Positions 52,180 to 61,537 of a DNA stretch of 64,000 nt are shown piece after piece. The stretch comes from a candidate division KSB1 bacterium (lineage in GTDB: Bacteria; Zhuqueibacterota; Zhuqueibacteria; JANLFK01; Oleimicrobiaceae): the NCBI GenBank assembly GCA_034506335.1, contig JAPDPR010000012.1, forward strand, positions 1 to 64,000, read 5' to 3'. The notes beneath the pieces were generated by a model. The model was not told the origin of the DNA. It ran no database searches and saw nothing but the letters and a program-made list of their open reading frames with translations. The translations under genes and the position numbers were made by a program. The stretch's first letter is position 1, and each line of letters starts with the position of its first letter.

Positions 52180-55047
52180 ATGAAAGGCATGAGGCTTTGC
52201 TCTGTCTGCGCGCTGCTGTTATGGTCTGCTGGCCTAGGAATGGCGCAGAGCGTAGGTAAGATTGCCGGCAAGGTCACCGATGCGGGCACCGGCGAGGCAC
52301 TACCTGGCGCCAATGTCGTGATCGTCGGGACCACCATGGGGGCGGCAACGGATGGGACCGGGTCCTACTACATCCTCAATGTGCCGCCAGGAAAGTACTC
52401 CATACGCGCCTCGATGATGGGGTATAAGCCGATGGTGGTCGTCGACGTGATCGTGAACGTGGGTCGGACCACGCCGGTCAATTTCGCCTTGACGCAAACC
52501 GTGTTGGAGCTAGGGGAGGTCGTGGTGCAGGCGACCCGCCCTGATGTGGAACGAGACAAGACCTCTACTAGCGCCATCGTCCGCTTCGACGAGGTGCAGA
52601 TGCTTCCCGGCATCCGGGACATCGGCGATGTGATTGGACTTGCGGCCGACATTGTGGACGGCCACTTTCGCGGCGGACGACAAGGCGAGGAATACTACCT
52701 CCTACAGGGCTTGGGTATTGTTAACCCCCTGGACCGCTCCTCAGCCTTCTTGCCCATCATGAGCGGGGTGGAGGAGGTGGAGGTGATCACCAGCGGCTTT
52801 GGGGCGCAATACGGGAACGCCCAGTCGGGCATTGTGAACATTTCGATGAAAGAGGGGGATCGGCACACCTGGCACACCCGCTTTGAGTCGCGAGTGCGCG
52901 CACCAGGGCGCAAGCACTTCGGGCCAAGTGTCTACGATCCTAACGCAAATCGCTATCTTCGCTTACTCCTTGATGAAAACGTGTGGCTGCGAGGCGACCC
53001 GAGCGCCGAACACGCGCAACCGTACTATGGCACCATGGCCTCTGGACTGACCAGTGGCTTTGCCGGCGACACATTGGTGCAACTGGCCGTGGCGAGGGCC
53101 CTGTGGGGACAAACCCGTAGAGATATCGGCCTCACCTACGGAAACAACATGGACTATGCGTTGGAACTGGCCACGGGCGGGCCCCTCAACCGGAAGATGC
53201 GCATGTTTGTGGCATTACGCTCAGAACGGGAATGGCCAGTTTTTCCCACGGAACAACCCAGCCAAGAACACCAAGCAATGGGGAACCTCGTGACTGACGT
53301 GGGCGGCACGGCCACTCTCCGCATTAGCGGTGGACTGTCGCGCTTAGATGACATTGTCTTTCCCGGCGCCAACAGCGTGAGTGGCTACCAGAGATGGCTG
53401 TGGGACCGTATTACGGGAACTAGACAGCGCAAGAGGCTCAATACCCAGCTTGGTGCACGGTTTACCAAAACGTTGAGCCAGAAGACCTTTTATGAGCTGA
53501 AGTTGAATTCCCTCGTCACCTCCAACATGGTGGGGGCAACCCCGGTGCCGGATGTCCTCCCGGACTCGATTGACTTCAACTGGGTGGTCGGCACAATCGC
53601 CTTCCCGAACAACAACTCGCCTGATCAGTTGAGTTACCAACTGGGTTACGACTCCTTCACTAGGGAAAAGACACGCACGCTTTCGCTGGATGGTGCATTC
53701 ACCAGTCAAGTGACACGAGCGCACCTGCTCAACGCGGGGGTGCAGCTTAACGCTTACTCAGTGGACGTGTCAAATTTCCTCAATGTTCGCTCGAGTCGAC
53801 AATTAGAGCGCTACACTGCGCACCCATTTGAAGCAGCCTTCTACGCCCAGGACAAAATGGAATTCGAGGGCCTTATCGCAAATGTGGGGCTGCGATTGGA
53901 TGTCTGGCATTCGGGGGCCGAGTACTATGTGGACCTCTATACGCCATTCGGGAGCGCAGATTCCTTGGGCAGGTTTTCGCCCGATAGAGGGCAACGAAAG
54001 CGCTCGCCCACCTATGCTCGCCTGCAGCCACGGCTTGGATTCTCCTTTCCGGTGTCGGCGAGCACGGTGTTTCACCTCAACTACGGTGCCTTCATGCAAA
54101 GGCCCTCGTTACAGTATCTCGTTGCCCAGCGCGTAGGCCAAAGGTTACACGATCCCATCATCCTCGGTAACCCTAAACTGGAGCCCGAGACGACCAATAG
54201 CTACGATGTCGGCGTGGTGCAGGCCCTTGGCGAGGGGTTTACCGTAGATGTGAGTGGCTATTACAAAGACGTCAAACACCTTGTGCAGCAGGCCAATTTC
54301 ATCGACCAAAGGGCGGGGTACCAGGTGAGCTCATACTTCAACCTGGACTATGCGGATATTCGCGGCTTCCGGGTGATGGTGAGCAAGAGGAGGGGCGCTC
54401 TAACTGGCTCGGTCAATTACCAGTACGGGTATGCGACCGGTAAGAGCGCAACGGCCACGGCCGCTACGCCGATCTTCAACCGCGACACGAGCATGGTTGT
54501 GACCACCGACCTGACTAACGTGCCGACCCGCGACATAGTGCTCGATTTCGACAGGACGCACAACTTGGTTTTGACCATGAGTTACACCACAGGCAAAGAC
54601 TGGGGGCCTTCGCTTGGGCGGTGGCGCCCGCTTGCTGAGGCCTCGGTCTCCTTCTACGCTACCGTGCGAAGTGGCAGACCCTATACCTCGCCAAGCGATA
54701 TCCGCCTCATCAATGTGAAGCGCGCCCCGACAGAGCACAGCGCGGACCTCCGCATTACCAAGACATTGCATAGGTTCCTCGGCCTATCCAGCAGGCTTTA
54801 CCTCGAGGTCTTCAACGTTTTCAACCACAAGATACTTAACTACGACTATCTTTTCCAGCGCCCGACTGCCACAAATCCAAACCTCCCGCTTCAGTACTAC
54901 GAGCAGTATCCCATCGACGACAAAGACAACGGCGTACGCTACTGGTGGGACAAAGGGAGACAAGGCCCATTCAGCCTCGACCAATCGTTTCTCATCTATG
55001 ACAATGCACCACGTTCATTCCACTGTGGCATGGTGGTGGAGTTTTAG
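52180..55047 (+). CDS. TonB-dependent receptor, second of the locus
   Basis: An outer-membrane active transporter. GGGAGGTAA precedes the ATG. A signal peptide ends near GMAQ. A CarboxypepD_reg domain follows (about residues 25-110, IAGKVTDAGTGEALPGANVVI). The plug includes YLLQGLGIVNPLDRSSAFLPIM and VEEVEVITSGFGAQYGNAQSGIVNIS. The barrel ends in MVVEF, with terminal Phe. At 955 residues it is complete. It differs in plug style from the first receptor (no PDANAAESVGRLPGV), so the two probably carry different cargo. It is followed closely by a T9SS protein and two barrels. Confidence 0.9.
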   Translation: MKGMRLCSVCALLLWSAGLGMAQSVGKIAGKVTDAGTGEALPGANVVIVGTTMGAATDGTGSYYILNVPPGKYSIRASMMGYKPMVVVDVIVNVGRTTPVNFALTQTVLELGEVVVQATRPDVERDKTSTSAIVRFDEVQMLPGIRDIGDVIGLAADIVDGHFRGGRQGEEYYLLQGLGIVNPLDRSSAFLPIMSGVEEVEVITSGFGAQYGNAQSGIVNISMKEGDRHTWHTRFESRVRAPGRKHFGPSVYDPNANRYLRLLLDENVWLRGDPSAEHAQPYYGTMASGLTSGFAGDTLVQLAVARALWGQTRRDIGLTYGNNMDYALELATGGPLNRKMRMFVALRSEREWPVFPTEQPSQEHQAMGNLVTDVGGTATLRISGGLSRLDDIVFPGANSVSGYQRWLWDRITGTRQRKRLNTQLGARFTKTLSQKTFYELKLNSLVTSNMVGATPVPDVLPDSIDFNWVVGTIAFPNNNSPDQLSYQLGYDSFTREKTRTLSLDGAFTSQVTRAHLLNAGVQLNAYSVDVSNFLNVRSSRQLERYTAHPFEAAFYAQDKMEFEGLIANVGLRLDVWHSGAEYYVDLYTPFGSADSLGRFSPDRGQRKRSPTYARLQPRLGFSFPVSASTVFHLNYGAFMQRPSLQYLVAQRVGQRLHDPIILGNPKLEPETTNSYDVGVVQALGEGFTVDVSGYYKDVKHLVQQANFIDQRAGYQVSSYFNLDYADIRGFRVMVSKRRGALTGSVNYQYGYATGKSATATAATPIFNRDTSMVVTTDLTNVPTRDIVLDFDRTHNLVLTMSYTTGKDWGPSLGRWRPLAEASVSFYATVRSGRPYTSPSDIRLINVKRAPTEHSADLRITKTLHRFLGLSSRLYLEVFNVFNHKILNYDYLFQRPTATNPNLPLQYYEQYPIDDKDNGVRYWWDKGRQGPFSLDQSFLIYDNAPRSFHCGMVVEF

Positions 55048-55068
55048 GCCAATCCGGGTGAGCGGACT

Positions 55069-57282
55069 ATGAGAACTGTGCGATCTATTCTACTTGTGCT
55101 ATGCTGGGTACAGTTGGCTGCCTCGGAGCAACGGGATTGGCGCGTGCACTCTCGAGGCATGCTCCACCAGACCGTCTTCAACACAGGGGAGTTGGGCCGA
55201 GCTTACAGCGCAGGTGGCACCGTGCAACCGGGAACTCCCTGCATGGAGTGGCCTCCGTACTCGCGCATCGTCCTTGAGCGGAGGAATTACCCAGGCCAAC
55301 ACAACTCGTTCGGCAGCGGCGTCTGGATCGCGGGCACACGCCCGAGTGGGCGCAAATACGCGTTCTGTGGTGCCGTCTCCAACTCGAGCGGCGACCCGGT
55401 GCCAGTGGTGGGTGTCTACAGCATGCCCCTCGACATTCAGCGAATAGAGAACTTTCCGGTGCTCGCTGACGGTACGCTCAACCCGTCGTTCAATCCGGAC
55501 GAGGCTGAGGAAATCATTATCGCGCGCTGGGACACGCCCGTGGGCATTCGGGTGACACGCACCAGCAGGGCTTGGAGCTACCCCGGCTACGACAGCTTTA
55601 TCATCTACGAGTACGAGTTCACAAATATCACCTCGGATACGCTCTTCGACGTGTTCATCACCTTTGCCAACACCTTTGCCCCCTCGATGTTCGGGTACCA
55701 GCGGAATCATGGGAATTGGACTGAAAGCGCCTTCCGGGGGCAGCCGCCGGCAGGCCTCGGAGATCACTTTGCGCGCTTTGACCTGAAACGTTGGATGAGC
55801 TACAACCACGAGCGCGATGGTTTGCCAGACCCCGTGTTTTTCGAAGAGTGGTCATCACCTGGCAATCGCGGCGGCCTTAATTCACCCCAGGCAGTGGGAA
55901 TCATGGTGCTCCACTATGATTACGAGCACCTGGCCACCCGAAAGCAAACCTCCCAGGTCTTCCTTGCTCCCAGCGATAGCGCAGGTATGTGGGACGAAAA
56001 CGGTAAAGCTAAGCAACCGTTTCTCCTGCGTTACGAGAACGGGAACCTGCCGGCAGAGGCAAAGACGGCCACGTGGATGGACCCGACTCTAAGGCGCAAG
56101 ACAGGTATCTGGCAAGGGGAGGATGATTCGACTCGCTTCTGCACCCAGTTTGAACCTGCGCTGTGGAAGTATTGGAAGGGACGTACCAAAACCTCAGCCA
56201 ACCTTTCGTGGTGGCAGCCGGTTTCGCGGGGGTACGGCTTCTTCCCTTATCTGTTGCCCCCAGGGGAAACAATGCGATTTGCGGTAGCGGAACTGGTGGG
56301 CTATGGCCCAGGAGGCCCTGGTGATCGTAAGTACAAGGATTTGGGTGGAAATGTCCGCGCCGGAGTGGATGCTGGTTACTACTTCAATCCGGTACCAAGC
56401 TGGTATGACACGCTGCGATACAGCTTTCTGGGAAGCAAGGACTACATCGGCAGCACCTATTTGCAGGATCACCCGCTCCCCTGGTACGTCACGCCAGGGG
56501 TAGTGTCCATCCGGGATGTAGCGGACCGCGCTATTCAAATGTACACGGGCCTTCCACTCGCGAAATACGACACATTGCAATTCAAACCGGAAGAGACACC
56601 ACCGAAAGGCGTGTACAATACAGTCCAGATACCTTTTCCCGCCCCGGCGATTCGCATTGAGGACACGCACGCTGCTGCCAATCGTATCGTTTGGGGACCC
56701 GAGGTTGAAGAATTCGACTGTCCTAGATTGCGGGCGCGACTCAATCACTACCTGGTACTTCGTGCGCCACACCCCTTAGGGCCGTGGACCGTGATCGACT
56801 CTGTTGGGGTGCGCGACCCCAGATACTTCCAGGATGGTCAGTACGCTGTGCTCGATCCTTACAGCAACCTCGGGGACAACGTGGCATACGCGGTCGTATC
56901 TATCGACGAGCTAGGGGGAAGGAGCGGTATGACCAATCTGACTCTCCACGAGACCCAGGCCCCACCCTCGGAGAGCTTGGGGAAAGTCTACGTTGTGCCG
57001 AATCCGCTGATCGTCACCAGTGGTCTAACCGGTTCGGACCCGGGCGGCGAGATTGGCGACCGCATCCAATTCATGGGCCTGACAAAGCGTTGCGTCATCA
57101 GGATTTTTTCCTACACCGGGCAATTGGTGACGACGATCAAGCACGAGCGCGAAACGTACGGCAATCCTTGGTACCAGTTGAGCGTCAACAACCAACTTGT
57201 GGCCTCTGGTGTGTACTACTTCGTCGTTGAGGACTTGGAAACGGGAAAACGTGCCCGTGGCAAGTTCGTTGTAATTCACTGA
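55069..57282 (+). CDS. Large exported protein with T9SS-like C-terminal domain, function unknown
   Basis: A signal peptide (about 20 residues) leads into a 700-residue region rich in aromatic residues and beta segments (PGQHNSFGSGVWIAGTRPSGRKY, IIYEYEFTNITSDTLFDVFITFANTF). I recognise no named family. The last 85 residues fit a T9SS sorting domain in pattern: VYVVPNPLI, CVIRIFSYTGQLVTTI, NNQLVASGVYYFVVEDLETGKRARGKFVV. It lies 21 bp after the second TonB receptor, and 19 bp before the PorV-family gene, so it may be a surface partner of that receptor. Confidence 0.75.
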   Translation: MRTVRSILLVLCWVQLAASEQRDWRVHSRGMLHQTVFNTGELGRAYSAGGTVQPGTPCMEWPPYSRIVLERRNYPGQHNSFGSGVWIAGTRPSGRKYAFCGAVSNSSGDPVPVVGVYSMPLDIQRIENFPVLADGTLNPSFNPDEAEEIIIARWDTPVGIRVTRTSRAWSYPGYDSFIIYEYEFTNITSDTLFDVFITFANTFAPSMFGYQRNHGNWTESAFRGQPPAGLGDHFARFDLKRWMSYNHERDGLPDPVFFEEWSSPGNRGGLNSPQAVGIMVLHYDYEHLATRKQTSQVFLAPSDSAGMWDENGKAKQPFLLRYENGNLPAEAKTATWMDPTLRRKTGIWQGEDDSTRFCTQFEPALWKYWKGRTKTSANLSWWQPVSRGYGFFPYLLPPGETMRFAVAELVGYGPGGPGDRKYKDLGGNVRAGVDAGYYFNPVPSWYDTLRYSFLGSKDYIGSTYLQDHPLPWYVTPGVVSIRDVADRAIQMYTGLPLAKYDTLQFKPEETPPKGVYNTVQIPFPAPAIRIEDTHAAANRIVWGPEVEEFDCPRLRARLNHYLVLRAPHPLGPWTVIDSVGVRDPRYFQDGQYAVLDPYSNLGDNVAYAVVSIDELGGRSGMTNLTLHETQAPPSESLGKVYVVPNPLIVTSGLTGSDPGGEIGDRIQFMGLTKRCVIRIFSYTGQLVTTIKHERETYGNPWYQLSVNNQLVASGVYYFVVEDLETGKRARGKFVVIH

Positions 57283-57301
57283 GACTTACAGGACTAATAG
57301 C

Positions 57302-58342
57302 ATGAGGGTTGGCTTGATGCACAAATCCACCGGTGTGGTCGTGCTTGTGGCGCTCTGGTGCTTTCCAGGCCCGACCGAGGCGCAAAAGGTGGGCAGCACC
57401 TCAATGCAGTTTCTGAAGGTTGTGCCTTCCGCGCGAGGTGCAGCCCTTGGAGAAGCCTACGCAGTGTGGGCGACCGGAGCAGAGGCGTCCTTTTGGAATC
57501 CGGCCGGGCTTGCCCAGTTGGAGCGACTCGAGGTTGCTACCACCTATGTCGACTGGCTCTTCGACTCCCAGCAGGGCGCCCTGGCCATGGCAATGCCGTT
57601 GGGCGCCGGAGCAGTGGGAGCGCAGTTGCAATACGTTGACTTCGGGGAGTTCGAGGAGACAACTACTGCCAGGCCCTACATCAATGACCCGGAACACCCT
57701 GGATTCACTGGCAGAACTTTCCGCCCATTTGCGTGCGTGGTAGGGGTGTCGTATGCGCGCTACCTGACGGACAAATTCTCCGTTGGGATAGGAGCAAAGT
57801 ACGCGTATCAATCCCTATTCAGCGAACGGGAAGTGACCGCAATGGTGCGCCAGGGACTTTATGAACGCGTCAAGACGTGGGCAGGCGGTCTTTTTTTTGA
57901 CGTGGGCATTCGCTACAACACCGGGTACCGGACGATTCACCTGGGCTCGTCCGTGCAGAACTTTGGTGCCAACGTCAAGTTCGCCAGGGAATCTCACCCA
58001 GTGCCGCTCCTGTTCCGTCTTGGCGTGGGGGCCGACCTGGTAGGCCCACAAGCTCTGCTTCTCCCCAGGGACAACGGATACCGGCTGGGCGTTGCCTGCG
58101 ACATATTCCACCCCAATGACTACGACCAACAGGTACATTTGGGGGCGGAATACGAGTGGCATGACACGGTTGCCCTGCGTATGGGGTACAAATTCAATTA
58201 TGACTTTGATGGGTTAACCTTGGGGGCCGGCCTTAAGTACCGTGTCGATGGACTCGGGGTGAGGTTGGACTGGAGCTACGGAGACATGGGGCTCTACCTG
58301 GGTAATGTGCAGCGAATTAGCGTGGGAATGACCTTGCCATGA
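57302..58342 (+). CDS. PorV/PorQ-family outer-membrane protein
   Basis: PorV and PorQ are barrels of the T9SS that handle cargo leaving the translocon. The signature STSMQFLKVVPSARGAALGEAYAVWATGAEASFWNPAGLAQ near the N-terminus is typical, followed by barrel strands (GVSYARYLTDKFSVGIGAKYAYQSLF). At 346 residues the length is right. It sits directly after a T9SS cargo-like gene, and overlaps the next gene by 4 bp. Many such genomes carry several PorV-like paralogs, so it may be a dedicated partner of its neighbour instead of the main PorV. Confidence 0.83.
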   Translation: MRVGLMHKSTGVVVLVALWCFPGPTEAQKVGSTSMQFLKVVPSARGAALGEAYAVWATGAEASFWNPAGLAQLERLEVATTYVDWLFDSQQGALAMAMPLGAGAVGAQLQYVDFGEFEETTTARPYINDPEHPGFTGRTFRPFACVVGVSYARYLTDKFSVGIGAKYAYQSLFSEREVTAMVRQGLYERVKTWAGGLFFDVGIRYNTGYRTIHLGSSVQNFGANVKFARESHPVPLLFRLGVGADLVGPQALLLPRDNGYRLGVACDIFHPNDYDQQVHLGAEYEWHDTVALRMGYKFNYDFDGLTLGAGLKYRVDGLGVRLDWSYGDMGLYLGNVQRISVGMTLP

Positions 58343-59808
58343 ATCGTTGGAGCATGTTGTTTTTGGGCACCTGCTTCTTGACTTCGCACAGCGCGTATTG
58401 CCAGGGATACGGAGGCCCGCTGCTGTTCCAAGGCGTGGAGCACGTGCAGGTCCACTCGGTGGCAAGCCGCGGCATGGGTGGCATAAGCACCGTGTCGGAT
58501 GGGGATGTTGCCGCCATGTTCAACTGCCCCACATCGTTGGAAGGGATACGGAGAGCGCAATTCGCAGTGGCGGGATGGTTCTCGTGGAACCGCCAGGAGC
58601 AAGAACAGCAGTATGCGCCGGTGCGTTACTACCCGAACCTCAGCCTTCTCCTGGAAGGGCTAACTGGGGCGATTCCCGACCCTAATCCAGAGCTTCCGGG
58701 TTTCACGGCCGCGGACACCGTCCAGCGACCTTACGACAACATTGGCCCCAATTGGAGTCGCTCCGAGCGCGCAAACAGGCCTTTGCATGTATTGATGGCG
58801 GTGCCGGTCTTGCGAGGACAAATAAGCCTGGTCGCCGGAGGCGGGATGGTCCAATATGCGAACCTGAACCATTTCTACCAAAACAACAATGTGTTGTCCC
58901 CCTCTATCCTCTCGCAGAGGCCGCTCCCTACATTGCGCCCAACTGATGACAATCCCTTGGCGGTGGATTGGTACCAAACCATCCGGTCCCGAAACGGAGC
59001 ACTGTATGGCTATGGGTTGGTCCTTGCCGCCACTGCGGAAAAGTACCACCTCTCGTTCGGTCTCAGCGGCTTGTATATCCGAGGCAGCAGCGAGGACTTT
59101 GAGCAGGAGATAGGCCGCGGGAAGCTCATTTTCTTTTCCAACGCCTTTCGAGCAGATTCTGTCTATAGGAGGGTGATTCGGTCAGGCACTTCTGATTTCA
59201 GTGGCGTCGATTTCGCGGTGAGTGGGACCGTCGGCGGACGTTATGCGCGAATAGGGTTTGCGGTCAGACCTCCGATAGAGATCAAGAGGACCTCTTCACT
59301 GCGTGTCAAAGCCGACTCCACCGGATTGCCCACGTTGATCGACAAACGAAGCGAAGATTCTCTCGAACTCCCTTGGCGGGCAGTACTGGGTGTTTCCGTG
59401 AGCCCGCGGGAAAACTTCCGCATCGGATTCGAGTATGAGGTGCGGCCGTTTGCCTCCGTGCGCTACCTCGATCCCCAGGGCAATGAAAGCTCACCGTGGC
59501 TCTCCAGCTCGCCTTACCGCATGGGGCTGGAATACTACCCGACCTGGTGGTTGGCACTGCGCGCTGGCATGCGGAACGAAGCCGAGGTCTTTGAGCCGGA
59601 GGGTAACCATCTTCCGGGCGAGCCAGTATCTTACTCGGTCTACTGTGCGGGAATCGGTGTCTCTGTGGGAAGTCTTGTGCTGGATTTGGCGTGCGAAAGT
59701 GGGATCACAAAGTATCAAGATATCTGGTCTAGTGCAATCAGCAAGAACCAGCAACGGCGTTGGACGCTCCTGGCCCAGGTGTCGTATGCGCTTAGGGCCA
59801 AACCCTGA
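58339..59808 (+). CDS. Outer-membrane beta-barrel protein, FadL/OmpP1-like in outline
   Basis: The 489-residue protein has a signal peptide ending near HSAYCQG, then VASRGMGGISTVSDGDVAAMFNCPTSLEGI, a pattern shared with FadL and PorV-type barrels, where Gly and Asn-Pro line the start. Later strands are barrel-like and the last ends in LLAQVSYALRAKP. It starts inside the PorV-family stop codon (ATGA), so it is coupled. It may be the second transporter of the cassette. A precise family cannot be named. Confidence 0.72.
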   Translation: MNRWSMLFLGTCFLTSHSAYCQGYGGPLLFQGVEHVQVHSVASRGMGGISTVSDGDVAAMFNCPTSLEGIRRAQFAVAGWFSWNRQEQEQQYAPVRYYPNLSLLLEGLTGAIPDPNPELPGFTAADTVQRPYDNIGPNWSRSERANRPLHVLMAVPVLRGQISLVAGGGMVQYANLNHFYQNNNVLSPSILSQRPLPTLRPTDDNPLAVDWYQTIRSRNGALYGYGLVLAATAEKYHLSFGLSGLYIRGSSEDFEQEIGRGKLIFFSNAFRADSVYRRVIRSGTSDFSGVDFAVSGTVGGRYARIGFAVRPPIEIKRTSSLRVKADSTGLPTLIDKRSEDSLELPWRAVLGVSVSPRENFRIGFEYEVRPFASVRYLDPQGNESSPWLSSSPYRMGLEYYPTWWLALRAGMRNEAEVFEPEGNHLPGEPVSYSVYCAGIGVSVGSLVLDLACESGITKYQDIWSSAISKNQQRRWTLLAQVSYALRAKP

Positions 59809-59903
59809 AACCGGGCGAGGGGGCAATACACTGAGAGGCGGGTTGAACAAGGGGGGAGCGTCTTGCGGCAAGACCCAGGCGTTGGTCAAAGTGGAGGTAT
59901 GCC

Positions 59904-61463
59904 ATGAAGAGCAGGAAGTTGATACCGTTTGTGCTAATGGCGTTGCTCGTTGCCTCTACCCTGTGGGCGCAGGCTGTAGGGGATTACCGAACAAGGAATA
60001 GCGGCGACTGGAGCAACGCGCAAATCTGGCAGCGGTACAATGGAACAACCTGGCTTGCTACCGCGACCCCGCCGAACGGTAGCGAGACAATTCTCGTGCA
60101 AAGCTCGGACTCTGTTTATGTGAACATACCGATCACTATCACCGGGACACTCATCAACCGGGGCATTGTGAATGATGGCGGCAACTTGACGGTGGGAAAC
60201 GGCGGAACCTATCAGCACGACCGCGACGGAGGAAAGATACCCACAATAACATGGGCAGACGGTTCGAGGCTGCTCATGACAGGTACCGTATCTACTGCCC
60301 CGGAGAATCGGAACCAGAACTACTACAACATAGAGTTCAACACTCCCTCGCAGTTGTCCAATTTAAACATGAACCTGAACGATGCCACAGTCAGGGGGAA
60401 TGTGAGGGTGGTGAACACCGGGAGCGCACGCTGGTACCTCACCACTGCTCTGGCGAACGATACCGCGATTGTGACGATATTGGGAGACGTAATAGTCGAG
60501 GCCGGGGCGTTTGCCGTACAGGGGACGAGCAATGCTCAAACGACCTTTATTGTCCACCACTACGGCAACATCGTAGTGACGGGGGGAAACTTCTCGATCA
60601 GTCGCGGCTCCCAGCCGGGAGGGACCACCACGTGGTATCTTTATCAAGGTGATTTTTCCATGGCCAACGCGACAACGCAAAGTTCTACCCAGACGCCGGG
60701 CGGAGCACGATTTGTCTTTGCGAAGCAGGGAACCCAGCACTTGCATCTGGGAGAAGGCAATACACTCACAGCCTTACCCATTGAGATAGCCAGCGGGACC
60801 ACGCTCGACATGGGCACAAGCAAACTGGCCGGGAACGGCATTTTCGTAGTGAGCGAGGGCGCAACGCTCATGACGGCTCTGGGCGGTGGGGTAGAGGAAG
60901 TGCTGCAGAGCGTGACCGGGGCAGTCACCTTGGCCCAGAATTCCAGCTACGGGTTCAACGGGTCAGTTCACCAGGTGACCAGCACGCGCATGCCCACAAT
61001 CGTAGCCGATCTTATCATCAACAATGTCGCCGGCGTCACTCTTTCGCAACCGACCACGATCAACGGTACATTGCGCCTCGTTGCAGGCGAGTTCGATAAT
61101 ACGATTCCCTTCACGCTGGGACCAAGCGGGAGTATCTCCTACGAAGGTGGGAGCCTGAAGGTGACGGTCTCTGTTCCCCGAGAGCAAAGCGCCGTGCCAG
61201 CAAGCTTTTTTGTGGAGCAGAACTACCCAAATCCGTTTAACGGCTCCACCTTAATCCGATTCGGGCTTCCTGGGCCTGCCGAGGTCTCTGTGAAGATCAT
61301 GAACCTGCTTGGCCAGGAGGTAGCTACCCTTCTTGCCGGTCGCAAAACGGCGGGTATGCATCAGCTGGTCTTCGAGGCAGGGGAGCTTCCATCCGGGGTT
61401 TATCTGTGTCGCGTTCAGGCGGGGAACCAGGTGGAAGTGAGGAGGATAGTCTTGCTGAAATAA
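59904..61463 (+). CDS. Repeat-type surface protein with T9SS sorting domain
   Basis: A signal peptide (about 24 residues) is followed by a hook motif YRTRNSGDWSNAQIWQ, then a beta-helix-like repeat module: GTYQHDRDGGKIP, FNTPSQLSNLNMNLN, VQGTSNAQTTFIVHHYGN, GNFSISRGSQPGG, SMANATTQSS, QHLHLGEGNT, SSYGFNGSVHQVTST, LRLVAGEFDNTIPF. The C-terminus is a T9SS sorting domain (EQNYPNPFNGSTLIRFGLP through VRRIVLLK). It is a single-module relative of the next gene. The module motif WSN..TW is shared by many Bacteroidetes-like T9SS proteins. Its function is unknown; adhesion or matrix binding is a guess. Confidence 0.82.
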   Translation: MKSRKLIPFVLMALLVASTLWAQAVGDYRTRNSGDWSNAQIWQRYNGTTWLATATPPNGSETILVQSSDSVYVNIPITITGTLINRGIVNDGGNLTVGNGGTYQHDRDGGKIPTITWADGSRLLMTGTVSTAPENRNQNYYNIEFNTPSQLSNLNMNLNDATVRGNVRVVNTGSARWYLTTALANDTAIVTILGDVIVEAGAFAVQGTSNAQTTFIVHHYGNIVVTGGNFSISRGSQPGGTTTWYLYQGDFSMANATTQSSTQTPGGARFVFAKQGTQHLHLGEGNTLTALPIEIASGTTLDMGTSKLAGNGIFVVSEGATLMTALGGGVEEVLQSVTGAVTLAQNSSYGFNGSVHQVTSTRMPTIVADLIINNVAGVTLSQPTTINGTLRLVAGEFDNTIPFTLGPSGSISYEGGSLKVTVSVPREQSAVPASFFVEQNYPNPFNGSTLIRFGLPGPAEVSVKIMNLLGQEVATLLAGRKTAGMHQLVFEAGELPSGVYLCRVQAGNQVEVRRIVLLK

Positions 61464-61537
61464 AGTCCGGAGTCTACTTGGACGAGCCTGGCGACGAAAC
61501 TTGAGCGAGTAGTTCCATCAAGAGGGAGGAGCTTGTT

